From: Tranzscheliella williamsii
Lineage: Eukaryota > Basidiomycota > Ustilaginomycetes > Ustilaginales > Ustilaginaceae
NCBI GenBank assembly: GCA_023212725.1
Contig: JALBYF010000015.1
Span: forward strand, 231,898-295,897
Direction of reading: 5' to 3'
DNA length: 64,000 bases
How positions within the stretch are numbered: the stretch's first letter is position 1; each line of letters starts with the position of its first letter. The position numbers and the translations under genes were made by a program. The notes under the pieces are model-generated. The model was not told the origin of the DNA. It ran no database searches and worked only from the letters and a program-made list of their open reading frames with translations. Positions 10,555 through 20,092 of the stretch are shown here, piece after piece.

Positions 10555-11377
10555 GGAAAATTTCTGGCCTAGGATGATGCCTTGGAGGAGAGATGATAAT
10601 CTGGAGCGGACTGGGACCGAAAGAGCGAGGTGTAGAAGGTGTCAAGGTGGGGATAACAGGATATGGTGGTGGGTGGTGCGGCTAGGGTGGTTGGTGGCGC
10701 CGTGTCGATCTAACAGGGTCAGAGAAATTCGCGTTCGAACCGGGATTAACTTAACACACTCGACGTCTCAGTTTCCCTGCCACTCGGCAACGGCAGCACA
10801 GCGCCTTTGGGACCGCACGGACGCGGCGGGCGGTAAAAGCAGAAGCGTGCTGCGCGGTCGGGACTCACCACTCATGCTCAACCTCTACGCAACGGCGTCG
10901 TAAGCGCAGAAGACCGCCACAGCCACAACAAGCCACGCCGCTGTCCCCAATTGACCGCAAACGGACCGCAGGCTGAGCGCAAGCTGAAGCTCGAGAGCGA
11001 TTTGCGTCTTACCCTTTTAGAAGGCGTTGCGGTGTGCCGTCCAGGCAAACCGGCAGATAGGCGACACTTGACTGCCGCTCAGCATCGCCCGCCTGCCTGC
11101 CTCCATCTCCTGCACGGCCGCGTGAGGGTGAAAAATCGCCGACCCAGGACTGGCCCTCGACTCGCTCCCTCTTCCTCCTCCTCCTCCTCCTTCTCCATCC
11201 CCTTCCTCTTCTCCCTCGACATTTCCTTCCCTCCCCCTGCCCCTTCTCCACATCGCCAGACATCCGCCCCGCGATATCCGCCTCGGGACCGCCTGCCTCT
11301 GCTTCGCCGTGCTTGTCTCTCCACGTCGGTTCGGCGCTTTTGACTGATTGGCCTCGTGTGCTGACGACGCCTGCACG
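10555..11377. other. Intergenic region tRNA-Ser - carrier gene
   Basis: No supported gene. It contains a GATCTAACA motif copy at 10707-10715 and, from about 11150 to 11260, a CT-rich (TCC/CTCC) leader typical of fungal promoters or 5' UTRs, immediately before the carrier gene. Confidence 0.55.
10707..10715. promoter_or_regulatory. GATCTAACA motif copy
   Basis: Exact 9-mer of the recurrent motif, about 660 bp upstream of the carrier gene and 165 bp downstream of the tRNA. Function inferred from recurrence. Confidence 0.35.
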
Positions 11378-12952
11378 ATGTTTTTCGATCTGATCGTGTT
11401 TTTGATAGCCATCACGCTGTCCGTGAGCTTTACGGTGGCCATCTCGCAGCCGTTCAGCGGTGCCATTGTTCGCTTGCGAGCCAACTATCTGCCCAAGGCG
11501 GTCACGCTCGACAATGTCCTCGAAGATGGCGCCGCCCGTTCCAGCCATCCGCGCCACCTCTCCGCGTTTTTGCTGTCCGAACGCAGGTCCACCGCCAAGA
11601 TCGGCCCCGTCGTCACCGGCGTCTTCGCCATGCTGATGCGCACCAAGCGTCTCGAGGGCTGGGCCGGCATCTACAAAGGCGCTGCCCCCGCCGCCGTGCA
11701 GCTTGTCATCCTCAGCTTCCTCACCCTCGTCTTCTTCGCTAGCAATGCCACCGTCGGCGCCGGCGGCGTCTACAAGGCCGGCCCCGCCGCGCCTGGCTCG
11801 TTTGGCTTCTTCACCAACCTCTTTTTCATGATTTTCCTCACCCTCGCCGCCTTGCCCCTCAACGTCATTGCGTTTCGGTGAGTCCGCCCTGCCCCCTTAC
11901 TCACCGCTCTCCCATCCTCGCCCGGTTTGGTCGCTAACCCCTCTTTTGCCCGTCGTCGACTCGTTTTCCTCGCGATCGATGCGCTCTGCAGAACCATCGT
12001 ACATCCTCGCATCCTGCCCTTCAACACGCCCCGCGAAAATCTGCGCGAGCTGCTGTCCTATTCCGAGTATACGCAGCCGTGGAGGCTCTACCTCACCCCC
12101 GGCCTGCTGGCTGCGCAGTTCGCCCACGTCGCTTGGATCGGCCTCGTCACCCGCATCGTCCGCCAGCTGACCGTCCCCGCTCTCGGCGGTATGGCTGGCG
12201 CGAGTCCCGCCGGCCCGGACCAGGACAGTTATTCTGGACCCAACTCCAGCATGCTCGAGATCAACCCGATCGGCCTGACCTTTTTTGTGCTCTACAACTT
12301 TCTCAGTGTCCTCGTCCTCTCGCCGCTCGAGTGCGCCATGGTCCGGCTTTCAACGCAACGGCCAGAGCGACAGAATCCGCTGCATCGCGCCTATGCCCGC
12401 GTGCCCACCAGCGGGGGCAGCGGCGCCAACGGCCCCGCTCCGTACTCGCATCAGGCGACCGCCGCCGCCCAGACGCAGCCTGGAGGCGCCTACTCGGACA
12501 CCGACGCACCCAAGTCCGCCGACACCAGCGGCGCCGACAAGCCTCTGCCCACCTCGCCCGACGCGCCCAGCCGGCCGTCGTTTGCGATCGAGGACGACGA
12601 CGACGACGAGGAACCAGTCCAGCGGCCGCCCTCGCAGACCCTTGCTCCCGCTCCCGCGCCCGCTCCTGCGCCTGCTCCCGCTCCCGCTCCTGCCCCTGCT
12701 CCCGGTTTTGCCCACGCCGCCGCACCGCCGTCGTATGCCGGTGGAGAACCGCCGGAGCCGGTGATTGCGCTGCGGCCCATCGACGAGCAGACCGCCGCCG
12801 AGGCCGCCGCCGAGTTTGGCGCCCCCGTCGTCCAGCGCTACACCGGCCTCCTCGACTGCCTCAACAAGATGGTCGACGAGGAGGGCGTCGAGGCGCTTGC
12901 CCGCGGCGCCTGGGTCACCCTCCTCGGCGTCTTTGCCGGCGGCTTCTCCTAG
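11378..12952 (+). CDS. Divergent mitochondrial carrier family (SLC25-like) protein, 2 exons
   Basis: Exons 11378-11877 and 11992-12952 (486 residues) are separated by a 114 bp intron (GTGAGT...GCAG); the ATG at 11378 begins MFFDLIVFLIAI, a transmembrane helix. Three carrier-like segments can be seen: SQPFSGAIVRLRANY, LSPLECAMVRLSTQ and a C-terminal YTGLLDCLNKMVDEEGVEALARGAW. These resemble the P-x-[DE]-x-x-[KR] signatures and the matrix-helix consensus of SLC25 proteins but are degenerate, so transport activity is uncertain. A long hydrophilic insertion (about residues 290-420) contains an acidic run, DDDDDEE, and ten Ala-Pro dipeptides (12644-12703). An Ugo1-like, non-transporting outer-membrane role is an alternative. 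The gene converges on the unrecognised gene ending at 13158. Confidence 0.65.
12644..12703 (+). repeat. Ala-Pro coding microsatellite in the carrier gene
   Basis: Sixty bases of GCN-CCN repeats encode ten consecutive Ala-Pro dipeptides within the hydrophilic loop of the carrier-like protein. Confidence 0.9.
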
Positions 12953-13157
12953 TCGCCCTGTCACCCTGCCCCCATCGCAGAGCGCCCTTCCTCCCTCTCC
13001 CGCGCCCCCATCCACGCCCCCACCTTCCCATTGTAGTCCTAGCCGCACAGCCATTCACAACGACCCGGAACGAACGGCATGCGCTGTGGCTTGCATGGCT
13101 TGCGTGTTGAAAGTGTTGGCAGCCGACGTGCGCGGCTGGACGGATGGGGAGGGGGCG

Positions 13158-15218
13158 TTAGGCAGTGTGGAGGAAGGGGCGGGGGGGCTGGTGGAGGGCG
13201 AGCTGGTAGTCGAGGGCGAGGGCGGTGCGGTGGAGGGTGTCTTTGGCGAGGGCGCGCGGGAGGAGGTGGACTGTGTGGTCGCGGATGCGGGAGTTGGCGG
13301 TGGTGAGGAGGGAGGCGAGGGAGGCGAGGGCGGATGCGCGGGCGGGGGGAGTGGGGCCACGCGGGCGCAGCTGCAGCGGGACGTCGCGGACGACCTCGCT
13401 GACGAGCTCGGTGGCGGCGACCATCGCGGTGTAGTCGCCGCCGGCCGCCGCGCGCGCCAGAATGCCGTCCACCGCGTCGTGCAGCCGCATCAGGTCGGAC
13501 GCGCCGCCCTCGTACCCCTCGCCGCGCCCGCACAGCACCGCCCACGCCATCCACCGCCGCACAGCCCGCACGCGCTCCCCCCCGCCCGGAAAGGCAAGCA
13601 CCACCCGCGCCTGCACCGCCAGCGCACACCCCTCCACCACCCCCACCAACCGCACCGCCACCAGCCCCTCCAGCCGCTCATCTTCCCCCTTCCCCCCGCG
13701 AGGGGACAAGACCGCCCCGAAACAACCCCCTACCCGTATCTGCAGCGCGTGGCTCGTCGACGACGCCGCCGCCAGCGCCAGCGCCGAGACCACCCCGGCG
13801 ACCAGCGAGAGCGGCACCCCGCGCAGCACCTCGCCATCCCAAGCGCCGGCGATCTGCTCGAGCAGCCAGGACAGGTTCATGAGGACCTGGTCGCGCTCGA
13901 CCTGCGTCACGTAGACCGGCCCGCTGCTGTTGCCGGGCGTCCTGTCCCGCTCAGCTCCGCTTTTTTCCGCCGTGTCGGTACGCTTCAGCTTCTTGCGCGG
14001 GTTCGACCTCGGAACCACGAGGCAGTGGCCGGCAGCTGCGTCGGTATGGTCCGGGAAACAGTGTGCCAAGGTTTCTTCTTCGACGCCGAGCCGGTGGAGC
14101 AGGTGAGGCGCCTGGTGTAGGATTTCGGTGGCGGCATCGCTCGCGGGCGCGTCGGCGAGCAGGGTGTGGAAGAAGGCGGCCAAGAGGTGGCTTGCTTGCG
14201 CGTCAGTCTCGAACAGGTATGCAAACGCGGTCCAGACGATGACGCTCTGCCGCTGGCTGCAGGCGAGCCCGAGCGAAGGCGGGAGCGCGCCGGCCAGCAG
14301 GATCGCGCGCGCGCTGGCTTCCCAGCGTCGTATCCTCGCGCCTTGGTCGCCGTCGTCGCCGTGCCGCGCGCCGGCGCCGCTGGCGGGCAGCTCCGGCGGC
14401 CGGCAGAACGTGTAGATGGACGGCTTCGACGTGCGTGTCCGCTTCCAGAACGGGACGGTCTTGTTCGCGGCTTTGGCGCCCGCGGCGTCGAGGGGTGCGG
14501 TGGGGGATGCGGTGCTCGCAGAGTCGTCTTGGCGCAGGATGGCCAAGGCGGCTTGGCCGTCCCCTTCGGCGGGGGCGACAGCGGCGAGGGATGCGGCGAG
14601 GCGGGTGTCGTCGCGGTTGCGGGGCGTGAGGGGTGGCGGGCATGGGGGCGCGCTGTCTGCGTCCGTGTCCGTCGTGCCGTCGTCATCCGTCAGCGCCGGC
14701 TCCGACTGTGATGACCAGAGACAGGAGGGGATGGTTGGCGACAGACCTCGGACGGTGGTGAGCGCCTCTTGTTCCGCGTCGGGGGGTGGGGCGGGGCGGT
14801 CTGATGCAGGGGCGGGGGGGATGCCGAGGCGATGGAGCCTGTCGCGTTCCATGGCGGCGGCGATGGCCTCGGCGCGCGCAAAGCCGTCCGCGTCGGCGCC
14901 GCGTCGCGCCCTCCGCTGCTGGTCTCGAACAATCTGCGCAACCCCGCCGGCCCGCTTCGCCAGCGACACCCCGCGCACACTCGCCACCGCTCCCGCCATC
15001 TGCTGCGTCGAAGTCCGCCTCCGCCCCACCACCTCCCGCCGTGGCCGCCCCACCTCGAGCGCCGCCAGCGGCGCATCATCCTCACTCCCCCCAGACACCC
15101 CCTCCCCTCCCCCACGCCTCTTCGCCTGCGCCGTAGCCCGCATCCGCTCCCGCAGCGTCAGCTCCCGCCCCCCCTCGCTCCCACCCACACCACCGTCCGT
15201 CTCGCTCGCCAACATCAT
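13158..15218 (-). CDS. Unrecognised 686-residue, Ala-rich helical protein
   Basis: A single open frame on the minus strand starting at an ATG pair (15213-15218). I do not recognise the family. The N-terminal ~290 residues are polar and low complexity, with basic segments (LTLRERMRATAQAKRR) and Pro-rich stretches. From about residue 290 onward the sequence becomes mostly helical and hydrophobic, with VWTAFAYLFETDAQASHLLA and LMNLSWLLEQIAGAW, suggesting an armadillo/HEAT-like or other all-alpha fold. A Lys/Arg-rich patch, PRSNPRKKLKRTD, in the middle could be a nuclear localisation signal. No catalytic motif, signal peptide or clear membrane segment is evident. Codon usage is strongly GC-rich like the neighbours. 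The competing plus-strand open frames across this interval are antisense shadows. Confidence 0.6.
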   Translation of the reverse strand: MMLASETDGGVGGSEGGRELTLRERMRATAQAKRRGGGEGVSGGSEDDAPLAALEVGRPRREVVGRRRTSTQQMAGAVASVRGVSLAKRAGGVAQIVRDQQRRARRGADADGFARAEAIAAAMERDRLHRLGIPPAPASDRPAPPPDAEQEALTTVRGLSPTIPSCLWSSQSEPALTDDDGTTDTDADSAPPCPPPLTPRNRDDTRLAASLAAVAPAEGDGQAALAILRQDDSASTASPTAPLDAAGAKAANKTVPFWKRTRTSKPSIYTFCRPPELPASGAGARHGDDGDQGARIRRWEASARAILLAGALPPSLGLACSQRQSVIVWTAFAYLFETDAQASHLLAAFFHTLLADAPASDAATEILHQAPHLLHRLGVEEETLAHCFPDHTDAAAGHCLVVPRSNPRKKLKRTDTAEKSGAERDRTPGNSSGPVYVTQVERDQVLMNLSWLLEQIAGAWDGEVLRGVPLSLVAGVVSALALAAASSTSHALQIRVGGCFGAVLSPRGGKGEDERLEGLVAVRLVGVVEGCALAVQARVVLAFPGGGERVRAVRRWMAWAVLCGRGEGYEGGASDLMRLHDAVDGILARAAAGGDYTAMVAATELVSEVVRDVPLQLRPRGPTPPARASALASLASLLTTANSRIRDHTVHLLPRALAKDTLHRTALALDYQLALHQPPRPFLHTA

Positions 15219-15610
15219 ACAATGCTCAGCGTAAAGGACCCAAGCTAACGTAGAGACAATCCCCGCGCAACTGGACTCAGCCGAGCTTTAGTAGCGTATT
15301 CGCGCATCAGATCGAACATCCCGATCTAACACGCGCACCCACACGTCTCCGCATGTGCGCTTCTTTCTCATTATCACGATTGTGTGTGAATCGGTGATTC
15401 GGTAGCGTTGTATTGTGCTAGTGTCCCCGCTCATTCCCGCCCGTGTCGAGGCGCAAGAGGGCCTGGCAACAAGGCGCGAAACACGTCCGTTCGAAAGAGG
15501 CCCTTCTGACGCGGCTGCCGTGACGGCCATGTTGGTTGCCATTCCGCACGAGAAAGAAGGTGCAGTAGAGTAATACATTTGCTACAGAGGAGGGAGGTGC
15601 CAGCCTCCTT
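15219..15610. other. Intergenic region upstream of the 686-residue gene
   Basis: Short region between two minus-strand genes. It contains a GATCTAACA motif copy at 15323-15331, about 105 bp before the 686-residue gene start, and the 3' region of the aspartic protease gene. No gene seen. Confidence 0.55.
15323..15331. promoter_or_regulatory. GATCTAACA motif copy
   Basis: Exact 9-mer preceded by CC, in the proximal upstream region of the 686-residue gene. Part of the recurrent intergenic set. Confidence 0.45.
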
Positions 15611-17626
15611 CTAGAGTGCAGTGACAAGATAGAGGCACGCGGCCGTGATGGCGAGGAGTAAGCCCGCGGGTATGGATGCTGGCGGAGTGGCGTTGTCTTG
15701 CGGGTTGTTGGTGGCCGCAGGGTTGTGCGGCACGGGGAGAGGCGTGGAGGAGCTGGCGATGACCGGCAGATCGCGGAAGGCGGTGGAACGGTGCGAGAGG
15801 AGCGGTGAGTAGGTCGAGGGGGCACCAATCCGTGTCGGTGCCACGCCCGGTGCTGCGGTCTGCGTCGCGTGCGAGAAAAAGTAAGGCACGCTCGACGGCG
15901 GCGTGAGCGAGACGAGCGCGTTCGGCAGAACGCTTGCGATCGTGGTCGCCTGATTTTCCAAGAAGCTTGAGAGATTCGCCGGCGACTCGGGCGCAAAGAT
16001 CACTGCCGGATCGGTAGTGTCGGCAGGCTGTCGCAGCGGGTAGAGTCCAATCTTGGGGCCTTCACGGTGGTTGATGCCGATCGAGAAGAGCGAGTATACG
16101 GCGCGCAAGAAGGGCGTGCCCAGGATCCAGTCCACCCCGGTGGTCTCGGGCGCGACCGCAGCAGGCCAGGCGAAACACAGGAAGGGCTGCGCCTCGTCCG
16201 GCCCGATAATATAGTCCTCGGGCAGAAGCGTGATGTTGCGCCCGCCAAAGGAAAAGTACATGCGCGCCGTCGTATCGCATGGCACCACGAACCGGCCACC
16301 GCCCACATGGCGGCTGTTGGTGATGTGCGAAAAGATCTCCTCCACGCCGGCAGCCGGACCCAGGATCGAGGATGAGCCCGAGTCCAGCAACGCCAGCGGT
16401 GAGTCGCCCACCTGACTGTACGTAGGCGTCAGTCGTGCAGGCTGACCGCCTACGCCGGCGCCGGTCAGAGCGAGGATCCACTGTACATACGGATCCAAAC
16501 TCTGCGCGTCAATGTTGAGCGTATCGTTGGCAGGCAAGGAAGTGTCGCCCGACGGCAGCGGGACCACGTCATACCACTCGACCAGCTTGCGATCGGCCTC
16601 GGTAGCCAAGACGAGCGGATCCACGGCTCCAAACGTCGCCCGTCCGCCGGTGCGTGTGAGGTAGAGGCCGAACAAGGGATAGGACTCGCCGCTTTCCTGA
16701 AGCAACGAGGTGATTAGGGGCAGAGAACGAGCGCTTCCGATCTGGTCTTGATAGTTGATCAGGCTTCGCGAGATGGTGCTGCCGCGTGGAAAGCCCAGCC
16801 CCCAAACACCGGAAACTCCTTGGAGGGCCAAGGTTACATTGGTCACGTCGATCAGCGCAAAGATCTGCTCAGCAACGCCGAGGTTGCTCATCGTCACGTT
16901 GTCAGCTGCCAAGTGTCCAGACGCCGCCGTGGCATCATCATAGAAGATCGAAAAAGGGATCTGCACCTTCGAGGCAGAATCATCTTGCCTTTTCGCTAGC
17001 CGCGAAGAGTTAGGGTTTCGGGATGAGGACGAGCTATCACTCCAATTGGTCGCTGTACTGTTCCGACCACTAAAGCTGGCGGCAGAGATATTTAGATTGG
17101 CGTCGGCGTTGACCATGATATCGCGACTCGTCGGGCTCTTCGCAGCGTCATACCGGAGAACGTTTTTGTCGGTGCACTGCGGCGTGCCACACGTCGACGA
17201 GGCGATCCACAGGTCGCTCGACCCGGTGTCCAGTTGTACAAACACGAGTTGGGTAGGGTCGGAAGAGATGTTAAGCGGAACATCGTACGCCCCGCTTAGG
17301 AAGCCAATGCTCTGGATCTTGTCGTTCGGGTTGATGGATGACTGGGTGAGATTGTTGGACGACTGGCTACCCTTCTGTTGTCTCCTTCGGAGGGTGGCTG
17401 CAATGCTTTGCTGCTTGTGCGAGGCTTGCAGAATGAGTTGCTTCTGCAACTCTTCGCTGTCCATACCACCCCGCTTGGTCAGATGGGCAGGGGCGCGCAA
17501 CTCCACCACCGAGCCCCCGCTGCGACTAGGTAGGTCTCTCTCTGCAAAGTAGATAGGCGCCTGGGCTGCCCACGCCGTCGCCAGGGCTGTCGCCCAGGTA
17601 CCGACGAGCAAGACTTTACCCTTCAT
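15611..17626 (-). CDS. GPI-anchored, yapsin-like aspartic protease (family A1)
   Basis: A 671-residue protein with an N-terminal signal peptide (about 1-21), a propeptide ending near LTKR (about residue 52), and a pepsin-like domain with both catalytic aspartates: DTGSSDLW (D133) and LLDSGSSSI (D415). A Ser/Asn-rich loop between the first active site and the flap contains Lys-Arg (212-213, RLAKRQDD), reminiscent of the loop that is cut in yeast yapsins. After the domain, a Ser/Thr/Pro-rich stalk ends in a hydrophobic tail (IPAGLLLAITAACLYLVTAL) without following charged residues, a typical GPI-attachment signal. The enzyme is therefore expected at the plasma membrane or wall, where yapsins process surface proteins after basic residues. 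A TATA-like element lies about 86 bp upstream. ATG at 17626 places the signal peptide correctly. Confidence 0.92.
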   Translation of the reverse strand: MKGKVLLVGTWATALATAWAAQAPIYFAERDLPSRSGGSVVELRAPAHLTKRGGMDSEELQKQLILQASHKQQSIAATLRRRQQKGSQSSNNLTQSSINPNDKIQSIGFLSGAYDVPLNISSDPTQLVFVQLDTGSSDLWIASSTCGTPQCTDKNVLRYDAAKSPTSRDIMVNADANLNISAASFSGRNSTATNWSDSSSSSRNPNSSRLAKRQDDSASKVQIPFSIFYDDATAASGHLAADNVTMSNLGVAEQIFALIDVTNVTLALQGVSGVWGLGFPRGSTISRSLINYQDQIGSARSLPLITSLLQESGESYPLFGLYLTRTGGRATFGAVDPLVLATEADRKLVEWYDVVPLPSGDTSLPANDTLNIDAQSLDPYVQWILALTGAGVGGQPARLTPTYSQVGDSPLALLDSGSSSILGPAAGVEEIFSHITNSRHVGGGRFVVPCDTTARMYFSFGGRNITLLPEDYIIGPDEAQPFLCFAWPAAVAPETTGVDWILGTPFLRAVYSLFSIGINHREGPKIGLYPLRQPADTTDPAVIFAPESPANLSSFLENQATTIASVLPNALVSLTPPSSVPYFFSHATQTAAPGVAPTRIGAPSTYSPLLSHRSTAFRDLPVIASSSTPLPVPHNPAATNNPQDNATPPASIPAGLLLAITAACLYLVTAL

Positions 17627-17711
17627 GTTCGTCAGCTTCCTTGCACACCGCCAGCCGAGCCGCGCTTAGCTTTGCGTAATGTACGGTGTCGGCTTGGACA
17701 ATGCTGTTGGT

Positions 17712-17716
17712 TTATA
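17712..17716 (-). promoter_or_regulatory. TATA-like element of the aspartic protease gene
   Basis: TATAA (minus strand, within GTATAAACC) about 86 bp upstream of the protease ATG. Confidence 0.5.
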
Positions 17717-17996
17717 CAAAGACGTCACGGCTGCTCGGGCTGTATTGGATCCATATGGACGTAACAAAACGTTGCGCATCGAACAGAAGCCTACCTTACC
17801 ACGACTGACTGCCGGATCAGCGAGACTAGCATGGAGTCTGAGCTCATAGATGCAGGGTCCGAAGTGTCGCCTCCGGAAACGGTGCAATGGCTTTCCTCAC
17901 GTTGTTTCTTTTGAGTAGGTTCCACCATCGGTGCGGTGCATCGTTCCGCGCCATGACATCAGAATGGGGAACGGCTGGGCCCCACCGCCGCTTAGC

Positions 17997-18011
17997 TGTT
18001 AGATCGCATTC
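17997..18011. promoter_or_regulatory. Extended 15-bp motif copy TGTTAGATCGCATTC
   Basis: Contains the TGTTAGATC 9-mer and is identical over 15 bases to the copy at 49834-49848 upstream of the DUF3844 gene. Here it lies about 370 bp upstream of the protease start. Confidence 0.45.
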
Positions 18012-20092
18012 GCCGCCGCTCCCTGTCCATTCTGTGATTTGGACTACGCACGGCAAAATTAGCCGTCATCAAGAGAACTGATAATAATCACAGCGAGGGC
18101 GAAAAGGTTGCCGAAAAACACACAGAAAAACCATAAGATTGGCAACACCAGACTGCTGTCCTCGAGAGATTTGTCGATTGGCGGGGATTACGAGAGGTCA
18201 CCAGCGTGTACGGAAAATCGAAGATAAAATGCAAAAAGACAAGGAGCGGGCGGTTGTCTGTCACGCACATCGATCCGGCGGTTGGCGGCGATCCTTCACC
18301 GAACAAGATCTGATCCTCACTCGAGATTGAGCGGAAAGCGCGGAACCAAAACGCCGGGCGCGAAGAGGAAACGGAGGAAATCTGGCGGACATCGAAAATG
18401 TACTACTGAGGAACAGGCGGCAGACATAATACAACCGCACGAAAGCAACATCGAAACAAGATGGGCAAAGAAGAGCCTGCTAAGGAGGTGCAGACGGCGT
18501 CCTAAGCAATGCATTGGAAGCTGGAGCAAGCAGTCCCAGCGGCCATGGTATACTATTATTATTAGCCACGTATCGTACCGCTGAACACGCGGTGCTAGCT
18601 GAGTGTGTGGCCCCTGCTGCATGCCCGGGACATGCAAGGCGCAGATCGTTCATGTGTTCAATGCCAGCCCCGCCTGACGGTTTGGCAAGTCGACGCTTGC
18701 GTTCACTCAGCAGCCACGTACGAGCGTGCAACACGCCAATTCAGGGCTCATGTAGTCAACCGAACAGGTGCGTGCGTGCCTGGCCACCTCCACTGGGCCA
18801 AAGTTGCCACTAATAGCATGTCTCCCGCTCGATTCGCCCCTTTCAATTTCGATCAGTGGCGGACAGCGGAGACTCGTTCACCCGCCTCGTAACAGCGATT
18901 CTTCCGCCTCCCTTTTGCTACTGCCCTAACCAGAGCAACAATGCTTGGCTTGCCAATCCCTCTGCATGTGCCGCTGCTAGGCCAAGTCAAGCTGGAGCCG
19001 GTCGCAGCGTTCGGCCTTCTTTCCTAACTGTGCTATTGAGGCAGCTGCGAGTTTTGGATGGCGCGCGCCTGTCCAGGGACCCCGTTTCTTTGGCAGCGAA
19101 CAAGCCAGAACACGAATATCCCTTTTTTCGGCTTGGACCTTTTGACTTGCGCTTCACGCCATCGATCGATGCACGGCGCCTTTGAAACCAAGCACGCTGC
19201 ATCGGTTGCGAGCAGAAAGGAAACTTCAGTTCGAAAAGCGTGCTATAACGGGATGTAGTAAGTCTAAGATCTGCCTTGCATGTACCTTTCGATTTTACTT
19301 TGGCAGTACGAAATACGTCCGAACGTTTTTACATTTTAAATCGTTACAGGGAGTATATCTGAATAGAGCTCTCAATACTGGAGTATTTCCTGCGATTTCG
19401 ATTCAGAACCTGATTCGCGACGGGCAGCTGCAAAGGACAGGAAGCTCTACATGCACGCGTATTCACAGCAGTGAGGATCTCAAAATGGCTACACTGCTCA
19501 CGCTGAGCTCCCTCCGCGCCGCCTCTTTGTCTGCTGGCCTCGATCCCTTTTCGGATTTTGGGTGGACATCTCCAATAACACGCTTCGAACCACTCTATGG
19601 CTTTCCACTATATGCTCTTCGACAACAGGTCATCACCACCATCATATAGACTGGCTCATCACCGCTCTTCGCCTCGCTCGCTACCTGCCGCCGTAGTCAG
19701 CTCACTTGTCTCCGTTGCTTTTCGTCCAGCTCGTCTCCTTTCTTTTACGCGCATCGGCACATCATCCACACAAGCTGTGCTCAACAGTCCCACCCGTTTC
19801 TCTCGGCAACTCTCGTCATCATCCTACACATCGCCCGCAGATCTTACCGCCGTCGCTGGGTTGTACGGTTTTCCTCAGATCTTTGTTCCCCTCGAGCTGT
19901 GAAATACTCTGTCTTTGCTACGCTCGCCATCTTGCCACCTATATAGCTTCAAGCGTTTCACGTTTTCATAGCATTGCCCTTATCTCAGCAATACAACGAC
20001 CTAGCAAGCTTCTGCTACCCGCCGCCACATTCTTTAGGGCGCATCGCCGTGCCTAGCCTGCGTCGTCAGGGCGGGAGCTCCCGGAATCAAGC

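Larger units (their letters stand above)
17627..20092. other. 2.5 kb gene-free stretch, protease / RhoGEF
   Basis: Long divergent intergenic region. Several short open frames exist on both strands, but none has a domain or sustained GC-rich codon bias like its neighbours. The base composition is visibly more AT-rich (for example 19260-19400) than in the flanking genes. It holds the protease promoter on the left and a long CT-rich RhoGEF leader (about 19650-20090) on the right. Confidence 0.6.

Noticed and set aside
10730..10756. TTCGAACC-like T-loop downstream of the tRNA
   Set aside because: Flanking bases do not form a five-pair T stem and no other tRNA arms are present.
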